The position numbers and the translations under genes were made by a program. Positions 26,909-35,026 of a stretch of 64,000 nt of DNA are shown here, piece after piece. This DNA is from UBA8337 sp965221415 (GTDB lineage Bacteria; Pseudomonadota; Alphaproteobacteria; RS24). Numbering within the stretch: the first letter of the stretch is position 1; the number at the start of each line of letters is the position of its first letter. The stretch spans positions 1,488,001 through 1,552,000 of the forward strand of contig OZ244887.1 of NCBI GenBank assembly GCA_965221415.1, read 5' to 3'. The notes beneath the pieces were generated by a model. That model was not told the origin of the DNA. It saw only the letters and a list, made by a program, of their open reading frames with translations, and searched no databases.

Positions 26909-27689
26909 TCGATTTTTCTTTACTGAGCGTGCCTTCAATCAGCGATTGCCAGTTTTTGCCAAGCTGCTGGCGCAACACACGACGCGGCACTTCTTCGACT
27001 TTGCCTTTTGCCAACTGGCCGAGTTGGAATGGCCCAAACGACACGCGAATAAGACGGTTCACCTGCAGATTCAACGCCTCTAACACGCGTTTAATCTCGC
27101 GGTTTTTTCCCTCGCGCAACGCCATGCTCAGCCACACATTGTCACCCTGCTGGCGTTCTATTGACGCTTCAATCGAGCGATAATTCACCCCATCAATCGT
27201 GATGCCGTGCTTCAAATCTGCAAGACGCGCCGCATCTGCCTTGCCAAAAGCGCGCACACGATAGCGTCGCAACCACCCCGTACTTGGCAATTCTAAATAA
27301 CGCTTCAGCCCGCCATCATTGGTCAGCAATAACAAGCCTTCCGTATTGATATCCAAGCGCCCCACCGCATTTACCCGAGGCAAACTAGGCGGCAATTTTT
27401 GAAACACTGTCTCACGCCCCTGCGGGTCACGCGCCGTCGTCACCAGCCCCTCCGTTTTGTGATAACGCCACAAACGCGGCGGGTCAGGCTCGGCCACCGG
27501 CTTGCCATCCACGGTGATATTATCCGCCGCCGTCACATTGAAAGCAGGCGTATCAAGGCGGCGACCATTTACCGCCACGCGACCATCCGCCACCATCCGT
27601 TCACCATCGCGGCGCGAACAAAGCCCCGCACGCGCAAGCACTTTGGCGATACGCTCGCCGTCAAATTGAGAGGTTTTTTCATCACTCAT
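26889..27689 (-). CDS. RluB/RsuA-type rRNA pseudouridine synthase
   Basis: A 266-residue pseudouridine synthase with an N-terminal S4 RNA-binding domain (RIAKVLARAGLCSRRDGERM) and the RsuA/RluB catalytic segment VGRLDINTEGLLLLTNDG, whose Asp is the catalytic residue. The C-terminal GKNREIKRVLEALN is also typical. It probably modifies the 23S rRNA peptidyl-transferase region, as RluB does, though RsuA/RluE specificity cannot be excluded. A short basic tail overlaps the rsmD start. It is divergent from tadA, with 50 bp between starts. Confidence 0.92.
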   Translation of the reverse strand: MSDEKTSQFDGERIAKVLARAGLCSRRDGERMVADGRVAVNGRRLDTPAFNVTAADNITVDGKPVAEPDPPRLWRYHKTEGLVTTARDPQGRETVFQKLPPSLPRVNAVGRLDINTEGLLLLTNDGGLKRYLELPSTGWLRRYRVRAFGKADAARLADLKHGITIDGVNYRSIEASIERQQGDNVWLSMALREGKNREIKRVLEALNLQVNRLIRVSFGPFQLGQLAKGKVEEVPRRVLRQQLGKNWQSLIEGTLSKEKSNARGRR

Positions 27690-27739
27690 CGTTCACCTGT
27701 AGCATGCACCGCCGCCGCCATGCTAGTGTCGCCTGCAAG

Positions 27740-28192
27740 ATGAATGATACAGATTATATGAATATGGCACTGGACGAAGCCCGCGCCGCAGCAGAAGCGG
27801 GCGAAGTGCCCGTGGGCGCAGTGATTGTCGCCCCCGATGGCACTGTTTTAGCGCGTGCGCGCAACGCCATGCGGGCTACCCACGACCCGACAGCCCATGC
27901 CGAGATTGTCGCCATGCGCACGGCTTGCGCCCGCATCAGCAATGAGCGCCTTGTCGATTGCGACCTCTATGTCACGCTCGAGCCGTGCGCCATGTGCGCG
28001 GGCGCGATTGCGGCGGCACGCATCCGTCGGCTTTATTATGGTGCGGCCGATATCAAAGGCGGGGCTGTCGATAATGGCGTCGCTTTATTCGCACAGCCGA
28101 GTTGCCATCACGCACCGCAAGTTATTGGCGGGGTATGCGAACGCGTCTGCGCCGACTTATTGAGAGATTTCTTTGCGCTACGACGGCCTTAA
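27740..28192 (+). CDS. tadA: tRNA-specific adenosine deaminase
   Basis: Deaminates A34 of tRNA-Arg(ACG) to inosine. Using the ATG at 27740 (MNDTDYMNMALDEAR) the protein has 150 residues; an in-frame start at 27704 would add 12 residues of non-conserved sequence. The zinc site is H53 with E55 in HAEI, plus C83 and C86 in LEPCAMCAGA. It lies between the pseudouridine synthase and the acyl-CoA dehydrogenase. Confidence 0.95.
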   Translation: MNDTDYMNMALDEARAAAEAGEVPVGAVIVAPDGTVLARARNAMRATHDPTAHAEIVAMRTACARISNERLVDCDLYVTLEPCAMCAGAIAAARIRRLYYGAADIKGGAVDNGVALFAQPSCHHAPQVIGGVCERVCADLLRDFFALRRP

Positions 28193-28203
28193 GTCCATTT
28201 TTT

Positions 28204-28219
28204 GATAGCCATAGCTATC
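28204..28219. repeat. Short inverted repeat upstream of the acyl-CoA dehydrogenase
   Basis: GATAGC (28204-28209) and GCTATC (28214-28219) are separated by CATA, between the tadA stop and the dehydrogenase start. It has no T-run, so it is not a clear terminator. It could be an operator or a leader hairpin. Confidence 0.35.
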
Positions 28220-28260
28220 CCTTTCCTCTAAGTTTCTGGCAGAAAATGAAGGAGAAAAAA

Positions 28261-29529
28261 ATGATTTTCGAACATAATGATCGCGCCAAAGAGCTGATTG
28301 CTCGTGTTGAAGGTTTCATGGATGCACATATATATCCTAATGAATCAACCTATTACGAGCAAATGGAAGCTTTCCGCGCTGCTGGTAATCCATGGCAAGT
28401 GCCGGCCATTCTGGAAGAGCTAAAAGAAAAAGCCAAAGCCGAAGGCCTGTGGAACTTATTTTTGCCAGAAAGCGACCGTGGCTACGGGTTGAGCAATGTT
28501 GAATATGCACCGCTTTGCGAAATTATGGGACGCGTCGGCTTTTCCTCTGAAGTGTTTAACTGCTCAGCACCCGACACGGGCAATATGGAAGTGCTGGAAC
28601 GCTACGGCAATGACCGTCACAAAGAAGAATATATGGTGCCGCTGCTGAACGGCGAAATCCGTTCGGCCTTTCTGATGACCGAGCCTGCCGTGGCCTCATC
28701 GGATGCCACCAATATCGAAACACGCATCGAACGCGATGGTGACGATTATGTCATTAATGGCCGCAAATGGTGGTCGTCAGGTGTTGGCGACCCGCGCTGC
28801 AAAATTGCTATCGTTATGGGCAAAACCAATCCAGAAGCGGCGCGCCATCAACAACAAAGTCAGGTTCTTGTGCCGTTGGATACAAAGGGCATTGAGATTG
28901 TTCGTATGCTGCCAGTCTTCGGCTATGACGATGCACCGCACGGCCATGCCGAAGTCATTTTGAAAGATGTGCGCGTGCCAGCCGAAAACCTATTGCTAGG
29001 CGAAGGCCGTGGCTTTGAAATCGCGCAAGGGCGGCTTGGCCCGGGGCGTATTCATCACTGCATGCGGACGATTGGGGTTGCCGAACGCGCCCTCGAGAAA
29101 ATGATCACCCGCCTGATGACCCGTGTGGCCTTTGGCAAACGCGTCGCTGACCATAGTATTTGGGAACAACGCATCGCGGAAGCACGCACCAATATCGAAA
29201 TGTCGCGCCTTTTGACGATGAAAGCCGCCTATATGATGGACACGGTCGGCAATAAAGTCGCCAAAAGCGAGATTGCGCAAATTAAAGTCGCAGGCCCGCG
29301 CATCGCGCTGCAAATCATCGATGATGCCATTCAGGCACATGGCGGTGGCGGTGTTACGACCGATTTCGGTCTGGCAAAAATGTATGCCGGTATCCGTACG
29401 CTGCGTCTGGCCGATGGCCCCGACGAAGTGCACAACCGCACCATTGCGCGTCTGGAAATGAAAAAATACGCCGACCTAAGCCAAGCGACGGACGCCGATA
29501 TGCAAACGCTCGACGTACCACGCAGCTAA
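28261..29529 (+). CDS. Acyl-CoA dehydrogenase, ACAD10/11 type
   Basis: A FAD-dependent acyl-CoA dehydrogenase family protein of 422 residues. The start at 28261 follows a strong GAAGGAG; an in-frame extension to 28102 lies within tadA and is rejected. Recognisable parts are the FAD-binding FLMTEPAVASSDATN, GPGRIHHCMRTIG, and the C-terminal AHGGGGVTTDF and LRLADGPDEVHNRTIAR. These features place it with the ACAD10/11-like group, which in mammals and in bacterial LvaC removes phosphate from 4-phosphoacyl-CoA. The matching kinase lies 2 kb upstream. A strong hairpin terminator follows the stop. Confidence 0.9.
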   Translation: MIFEHNDRAKELIARVEGFMDAHIYPNESTYYEQMEAFRAAGNPWQVPAILEELKEKAKAEGLWNLFLPESDRGYGLSNVEYAPLCEIMGRVGFSSEVFNCSAPDTGNMEVLERYGNDRHKEEYMVPLLNGEIRSAFLMTEPAVASSDATNIETRIERDGDDYVINGRKWWSSGVGDPRCKIAIVMGKTNPEAARHQQQSQVLVPLDTKGIEIVRMLPVFGYDDAPHGHAEVILKDVRVPAENLLLGEGRGFEIAQGRLGPGRIHHCMRTIGVAERALEKMITRLMTRVAFGKRVADHSIWEQRIAEARTNIEMSRLLTMKAAYMMDTVGNKVAKSEIAQIKVAGPRIALQIIDDAIQAHGGGGVTTDFGLAKMYAGIRTLRLADGPDEVHNRTIARLEMKKYADLSQATDADMQTLDVPRS

Positions 29530-29550
29530 AAGACACCATGCCTGCACGGA

Positions 29551-29584
29551 AAACCCCGTTGCAGCGATGCAACGGGGTTTTTTT
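29551..29584 (+). terminator. Intrinsic terminator after the acyl-CoA dehydrogenase
   Basis: A 13-bp perfect stem has its left arm at 29551-29563 and right arm at 29568-29580, with the four-base loop GCGA, and is followed by a T-run to 29584. It ends one base before the mutL stop on the opposite strand. An A-run precedes the left arm, so it may also terminate mutL transcripts. Confidence 0.92.
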
Positions 29585-29585
29585 G

Positions 29586-31457
29586 TCAGCGCCGCCCAAA
29601 GAGGCGTTCAATATCTGCCAATTTGAGTTCTACATAAGTCGGGCGACCATGATTGCATTGGCCTGAATTAGGGGTCGCTTCCATATCGCGCAGAAGCGCA
29701 TTCATCTCTTCAACATTCAGGCGACGCCCCGCGCGCACCGATGTGTGACACGCCAATGTGCCAGCGATTTCTTCCAGTCTTTCCTTAAGCGCTAGCCCTG
29801 CGCCAATCTCTTGCATTTCTTGCGCCATATCGCGCAGCAAAGCGACACAATCTGCGCCATACAGCATGGCAGGCACTTCGCGCAGCAGCACGGCGACGCG
29901 GCCATCGCTGCCCGGCCCAAAACGTTCGATAACAAACCCCAATTCAAGCAACTCCTCGGCGCGGGTTAAAATCAGCTCGCCCTCTTCCGAGTCCAATTCA
30001 GCAATTTCAGGAACCAGCAGAATTTGCCGCGCTATTCCCCGTTCGCTCATTTGTTCTTTCATCCGTTCATAAACCAATCGCTCATGCGCCGCATGTTGGT
30101 CGACAATCACAAAGCCATCATGGGTTTGCGATAGCACATACGTCTCGTGCAACTGCGCACGCGCAAGCCCTAGCGGCAAATTATCTGGCGCAGGCGTCGC
30201 CATCGCTTCGCTGCCTTGCGGGGTTGAAAGCCATTCGGCAGCAGCATTGGTCATGCTTCTATCTATCGCCGCTTGCCCCGCTCCATCTGGCGCATTATTT
30301 GGCATATGAGGCGGTGCTTCGCTTTCTTGTGGCGCGTAAAAATTTTTCGCCGCCGCAAAACTCGCTTGGCTTGTTCCGCCCGTCGCGCCGCTACCGCCTG
30401 GGCGAAACGCCGCCATTGTTTGTCCCGCCACCGTCGTTGATGCGCGATGCCCCGCCTCAGCCAGACTTGCGCGTAACCCCCCGACAATCATCGAGCGAAT
30501 AAGCCCACCCTCACGAAACCGCACTTCGGTTTTGGCCGGATGCACATTCACGTCCAACTCGTCCGAGGGTAATTCGAGAAACAGCGCCAATGCAGGGTGA
30601 CGATTGCCCGCCAGAAAATCCTGATAAGCACCCCGCACCGCACCATTCAGTAACTTGTCACGAACGGGGCGACCATTGACCACCAAATATTGCTTCTGCG
30701 CCGTCGCATGATTGAAGGTCGGCAGACCCGCAAAACCATACAGCCGCACGCCATCGCGCTCGGCCAATACAGGCACGGCATTATCGGCAAAATCGCGCCC
30801 CAAAATAGACCTCAGGCGAGATAATTGCGCCGTCTCGCCGCTTTCTGGCGGATAGGCAAAACTCTTGCGCCCATCACTCGTCAGGCTAAAACCAATATGC
30901 GGATGCGCCATCGCAAGACGCTTCAGAATATCGCTCACCGCGGTGGTTTCGGCACGGTCAGACTTTAAAAACTTAAGCCGCGCAGGCGTTGCGTAAAATA
31001 AATCCTGCACTTCGGCGCGCGTGCCGCGCATCCCTGCCGCGGGCTTCACCGCGCCATATTTACCGCCATCAATGCGTATCTCATGCGCTGTCTCGCTATC
31101 ATCCGCACGGCTTGTAATCGTCAGATGCGCGACAGCACCAATGCTCGCCAACGCCTCGCCGCGAAACCCCAGACTCGTAATGCGAAACATCTTGTCGCCG
31201 CCATCGCCCTCGGGCAATTTCGAGGTCGCGTGACGCTCAACCGCCAATTCCATTTCCGCCGCGCTCATGCCATGGCCGTCATCTTCGATAAGGATGAGAT
31301 TTTTGCCGCCCGATGCGAGGCTTACATCGACTTGCGTCGCGCCTGCATCGATGGCGTTTTCGACCAGTTCTTTTACCGCACTGGCGGGGCGTTCGACCAC
31401 TTCGCCAGCCGCGATACGATTGATGGTGTCTTCAGAAAGGCGACGAATACGGCTCAT
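29586..31457 (-). CDS. mutL: DNA mismatch repair protein MutL
   Basis: A GHKL ATPase of mismatch repair, 623 residues. N-terminal motifs are ELVENAIDAGA, LIEDDGHGM and SLGFRGEALASIG. The C-terminal domain contains DQHAAHERLVYE, matching the DQHA(X)2E(X)4E endonuclease motif, together with ACHTSVRAGR and GQCNHGRPT near the C-terminus. This predicts a nicking MutL rather than the E. coli type that relies on MutH. It overlaps the pgi stop by 4 nt on the same strand. Confidence 0.96.
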   Translation of the reverse strand: MSRIRRLSEDTINRIAAGEVVERPASAVKELVENAIDAGATQVDVSLASGGKNLILIEDDGHGMSAAEMELAVERHATSKLPEGDGGDKMFRITSLGFRGEALASIGAVAHLTITSRADDSETAHEIRIDGGKYGAVKPAAGMRGTRAEVQDLFYATPARLKFLKSDRAETTAVSDILKRLAMAHPHIGFSLTSDGRKSFAYPPESGETAQLSRLRSILGRDFADNAVPVLAERDGVRLYGFAGLPTFNHATAQKQYLVVNGRPVRDKLLNGAVRGAYQDFLAGNRHPALALFLELPSDELDVNVHPAKTEVRFREGGLIRSMIVGGLRASLAEAGHRASTTVAGQTMAAFRPGGSGATGGTSQASFAAAKNFYAPQESEAPPHMPNNAPDGAGQAAIDRSMTNAAAEWLSTPQGSEAMATPAPDNLPLGLARAQLHETYVLSQTHDGFVIVDQHAAHERLVYERMKEQMSERGIARQILLVPEIAELDSEEGELILTRAEELLELGFVIERFGPGSDGRVAVLLREVPAMLYGADCVALLRDMAQEMQEIGAGLALKERLEEIAGTLACHTSVRAGRRLNVEEMNALLRDMEATPNSGQCNHGRPTYVELKLADIERLFGRR

Positions 31458-32716
31458 GACGCATCCTCAAGATAACTCTCAAGATAGCCTTGGGCAAGCT
31501 GTTTGCCCGCCTCAACCGCAGGCTGGTCAAACGCGTTCACGCCTAAAATATTCGCCGTATAAATTGTCTCTAGCTGAAAGTGCATCATTAACTGACCTAT
31601 GCTTTCGTCATTTATTATATCTAAAGCAATATGGCGCACGGGACGTTCCACCGCGACCAACGCATCCAGTGTGCCACGCGCTTCAGCGTCAAGCAAGTCG
31701 CCCATCGTGCGCCCGACCAATCCGGCCGATGCGGGGTGCATGTCGAAATCATCTGGCACACGCGTGCCACTCCCCCGCGTCATATGCGTTACGAAGGTGT
31801 AAAACTTATCGTCGGGACCCTCCAGATAAAGCTGTAATTGGCTGTGCTGGTCAACCGACCCCAGAGCATTTATCGGCGTAGACCCGCGGCCTTGCTTGCC
31901 GAGGCTCTCAGCCCAAAGCTGGCGATACCAAACCGAAAACCGCTCAAGACAATCGGCATAGGCCATCATCACATTCATATTGCGGCCTGCTTCGATATGC
32001 GCCGCGTGTAGTGCGGCTCCCTGAAGCGGTGCAAAATCTTGTGCCGCGCCTTGCAAATCCGCCATCACTTGGCTCGCTCCTGCGCGGACGGCCATCGGGT
32101 CTGCGCCCGCCCAAATGGCTGGCAACAGGCCAACATTGCTGAATGCCGAAAACCGCCCGCCAATCTCGTCTTCATGGTCGAGCAGCGCCACTCCGTAATG
32201 CGCTGCCACCGTGCGTAACGCATTGTCCCCGAGCCCCGCAATGCCCGCAATATGCGCCGCAGGGTCGAGGTCAGCAGCCTTTAAAGCCAATAGCGCGCCG
32301 CCTAATTGCATCATGGTTTCGCTCGTATTGCCCGATTTGGAAACGACAAAAAAGCGCGTGGATTCCAACTCATCGGCCAATAGGCGCGCATAGGTTTGCG
32401 CGTCCAAATTATCGACAAAAATTAACTGCGGCCCGCTTTGCTGACCCGCCAATGTGCGCACGCCATGGACTTGCGCCAAAACTTGCGCACCAAGGCTCGA
32501 CCCGCCCGTCCCCAAAATCAAAATCCGCGCCGCACCCTTTGCCAGTGTCTTTGCCATCGCTGTCATCGCGGCGACATCATCAGATTTTTCCGCCAAGGCC
32601 ATCATCGGCAATTTTGCTTGCTGATATTGCTCATGGTGAACGCGTAATCGAGCAAGCGCTGCTTCGTAAAGCGGCGTGCTGGTCGCACACAGAGCTGTAT
32701 CAAGAGATTGTTTCAT
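31454..32716 (-). CDS. pgi: Glucose-6-phosphate isomerase, short form
   Basis: Interconverts glucose 6-phosphate and fructose 6-phosphate. At 420 residues it is shorter than the E. coli enzyme (about 550) but keeps the SIS-domain signatures ILGTGGSSLGAQVL, FFVVSKSGNTSETMMQLGG and the catalytic GSVDQHSQLQLYLEG. Its ATGA overlap with mutL suggests co-transcription. The start at 32716 is about 100 bp from the divergent ppiC gene. Confidence 0.93.
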   Translation of the reverse strand: MKQSLDTALCATSTPLYEAALARLRVHHEQYQQAKLPMMALAEKSDDVAAMTAMAKTLAKGAARILILGTGGSSLGAQVLAQVHGVRTLAGQQSGPQLIFVDNLDAQTYARLLADELESTRFFVVSKSGNTSETMMQLGGALLALKAADLDPAAHIAGIAGLGDNALRTVAAHYGVALLDHEDEIGGRFSAFSNVGLLPAIWAGADPMAVRAGASQVMADLQGAAQDFAPLQGAALHAAHIEAGRNMNVMMAYADCLERFSVWYRQLWAESLGKQGRGSTPINALGSVDQHSQLQLYLEGPDDKFYTFVTHMTRGSGTRVPDDFDMHPASAGLVGRTMGDLLDAEARGTLDALVAVERPVRHIALDIINDESIGQLMMHFQLETIYTANILGVNAFDQPAVEAGKQLAQGYLESYLEDAS

Positions 32717-32781
32717 CTGTCCCCTCTGAAATCAGTGTATCAGCCCCGCCAAATAATTACCATGTCACCGACGTGTTCCGC

Positions 32782-32809
32782 TTGCACTTCAAACGCTAAT
32801 CGCTAGATT
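32782..32809 (+). promoter_or_regulatory. Probable ppiC promoter, predicting a leaderless mRNA
   Basis: TTGCAC at 32782-32787 and TAGATT at 32804-32809 are separated by 16 bp. The ppiC ATG at 32818 begins eight bases after the -10 box, so the predicted transcription start coincides with the start codon. No Shine-Dalgarno is visible. Confidence 0.5.
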
Positions 32810-32817
32810 AAGCACCC

Positions 32818-33750
32818 ATGGAGCCAGTAAATAATAAAGTGGATAATAAAAAAGCGGCCACCTATGAACGCCGCGCGCGCTATGTATTGCTCGGCGGCGC
32901 GCTGCTAGGTTTGTTTATTGCTTTGGTCACAGCCACCCCCACCCGTCAGCATCGCTTGTCAGAGGCCGGCGCTATCGCCAAGGTGAACGACCGCCATATC
33001 GACCGCACCGAGTTTGCCTCGGCCTATCAGGCGCTTCTGGCCGATAAAAGCAAAGCGCCCACCGCCGCCGATAAAGCCCTCGTGCTGAGCCGCTTAATAG
33101 AAGAAGAATTGCTCGTCCAACGGGGGCGCGAAATCGGCCTGCTCGAGGGCGACGCGCAAGTGCGCAAGACAGTCGCAACCGCCGTCATCGAGTTTGTGCT
33201 AGCGCAAAAAAACGCAGCCGCCCTAAACGACGAGGCTTTGCGCCGCTATTACAATACCCATAAAGCGCGCTTTACCCCATCTGCTCGTTTGCAAATCGCG
33301 CAGATTTTTGTCCCCTTTGGCGACACCCCGCAAGCTCCCGAGACCATCGCGCAATTAGACGCCATCCGCACCGCCTTGCGCAACGGCGAAGACTTCGCCA
33401 CAGTGGCCGCAACTTATGGCACTGAAGTGCTGCCCGAACTGCCGCGCATTATGCTGACCCCCGCCAAAATGGTCGATTATCTCGGCCCCGACTTAACCCG
33501 CGCCGCCGCACGCATCCCGCAAGGTGCGATTTCCGATGCGCTCGCCGGCGCAACAGGCTGGCATTTTTTGCGCGTCATTCGCAATCAGCAAGCCCGTCCC
33601 CCCGAATTCGAAACCGTTCGCGAACAAGTCATCGACGCCATCCGCCGCGAGCGCGACGATAAAACATTGCGCGAATATCTCGATTGGCTACACAACCGCG
33701 CCGATATTATTCTCGCCCCCGATGCGCCCACAAAAGATGCGCGTAACTAA
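32818..33750 (+). CDS. Membrane-anchored PpiC-type peptidyl-prolyl isomerase
   Basis: A 310-residue protein with a basic N-terminus, one membrane helix (about residues 24-42), a SurA/PrsA-like helical region and a parvulin-like rotamase domain in the second half (about 150-270, with RLQIAQIFVPFGDT and SDALAGATGWHFLRV). It is predicted to face the periplasm and assist folding. The stop overlaps the next gene, a HupE/UreJ-type membrane protein, by one base, so the two are likely made together. Confidence 0.83.
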   Translation: MEPVNNKVDNKKAATYERRARYVLLGGALLGLFIALVTATPTRQHRLSEAGAIAKVNDRHIDRTEFASAYQALLADKSKAPTAADKALVLSRLIEEELLVQRGREIGLLEGDAQVRKTVATAVIEFVLAQKNAAALNDEALRRYYNTHKARFTPSARLQIAQIFVPFGDTPQAPETIAQLDAIRTALRNGEDFATVAATYGTEVLPELPRIMLTPAKMVDYLGPDLTRAAARIPQGAISDALAGATGWHFLRVIRNQQARPPEFETVREQVIDAIRRERDDKTLREYLDWLHNRADIILAPDAPTKDARN

Positions 33751-34979
33751 TGCGCCGCGTCGCTGCTCTTTGGTGCGTATTGGCTTTGGTCGTTTTAGGG
33801 GTGGCCAGTGCTGCTGCGCATAATAAAAGCCTCAGTTTTTCAACATGGATATGGGACGGTAAATATCTGAACGTCACCTTCACCACCCCCATGCGCGATG
33901 TCACCCTGCTGCCAGAAATGGCCACCAACCCCGATTTAAGCTCGACTTTGGCCGCCCATGTGAACCGACATTTGCGCCTTCGGCAAGTCGATACGCCGTG
34001 CAAACTCGACACGCCCTTTGTCGGCAACACCGCGCGTGTCGGCTATACGCAAGTCACGGGGCGATTTGCCTGCTTCAGCGAAACCGCCGCCCTGCAGATT
34101 GAAAACCATGCATTCTTTAATCTCGCCCGCAGCCATGTGCATTTCGCCCGCCTCGCCACAGCCGAGCAAAGCATCGCCAATGCGCGTGAAATCTTATTTA
34201 CCGCCACGCAACGCCAACACCTTATTCAGCCCAACACGCACGGGCTTATCACCCACGCGACAAGCCTTGGCGACACGATGGGCAGCTATTTCAAACTCGG
34301 CCTGACGCATATTCTAACGGGCTTCGACCATCTCGCTTTTCTATTTTGCTTGCTGCTCTTAGCACGCACCCGTCGCCAAGCAATATGGCTGGTCACGGGC
34401 TTTACCGCAGGCCACAGCCTCACACTGGCACTGGCAGCCTTAGGCTGGGTCACACCCAACGCGGCCGTCGTCGAAGCTCTCATCGGTGCGTCCATCGCCT
34501 TGGTCGCCGCCGAGACCATCCTTGCCCGCAATCAGCTTATGGCACGCACCGGCATGGTGACGGCGGGGGTATTATTCATCGCATCGGGCATTGTCATTTT
34601 CACTGGCTCTGCCCTGCCGTTAGGCGCGTGGGCGGGTCTTGTATTATTTTTTCTGTGTTACGGATTGCTTATCCAGACCCCACAAGATGCGCAGAACTAT
34701 GCGCCCATTATGACGTTGGCATTTGGGCTTATTCATGGTTTTGGCTTTGCCGGATTATTGAGCGATATCGGTCTGCCGAGCCAACATCTGCTGACAGGAT
34801 TATTCAGCTTTAATATCGGCGTTGAGTTCGGCCAGCTTATCGTGCTTATTCCGGCCTTTATTTTTGCCCCTATTTTGGCCGAGGAATTACCCAAATTGCC
34901 CGTGCGGTGGCGCGATATTACGGCGAGCGCACTGACCGCGCTTGGCCTATATTTATTCGTCACGCGGGTGTTTATTTAA
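33750..34979 (+). CDS. HupE/UreJ-type membrane protein with exported N-terminal domain
   Basis: A 409-residue protein with a signal peptide (about 1-23), an exported domain of roughly 160 residues, then about seven membrane helices forming a HupE/UreJ_2 domain. The metal-transport-like histidines are visible in HILTGFDHLAFLF, TGFTAGHSLTLALA and FGLIHGFGFAGLL. HupE/UreJ proteins are implicated in nickel or cobalt uptake, but this long form has no established substrate. It is coupled to the parvulin by a one-base overlap. No hydrogenase or urease genes are nearby. Confidence 0.82.
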   Translation: MRRVAALWCVLALVVLGVASAAAHNKSLSFSTWIWDGKYLNVTFTTPMRDVTLLPEMATNPDLSSTLAAHVNRHLRLRQVDTPCKLDTPFVGNTARVGYTQVTGRFACFSETAALQIENHAFFNLARSHVHFARLATAEQSIANAREILFTATQRQHLIQPNTHGLITHATSLGDTMGSYFKLGLTHILTGFDHLAFLFCLLLLARTRRQAIWLVTGFTAGHSLTLALAALGWVTPNAAVVEALIGASIALVAAETILARNQLMARTGMVTAGVLFIASGIVIFTGSALPLGAWAGLVLFFLCYGLLIQTPQDAQNYAPIMTLAFGLIHGFGFAGLLSDIGLPSQHLLTGLFSFNIGVEFGQLIVLIPAFIFAPILAEELPKLPVRWRDITASALTALGLYLFVTRVFI

Positions 34980-35026
34980 GGCAGCAAATCGGCTAGTTTC
35001 GCCGCTTATCATAAGGAGAAGTAAAT

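Noticed and set aside
28102..28260. In-frame upstream extension of the acyl-CoA dehydrogenase
   Set aside because: It lies in another frame of tadA and lacks family similarity; GAAGGAG precedes the ATG at 28261.
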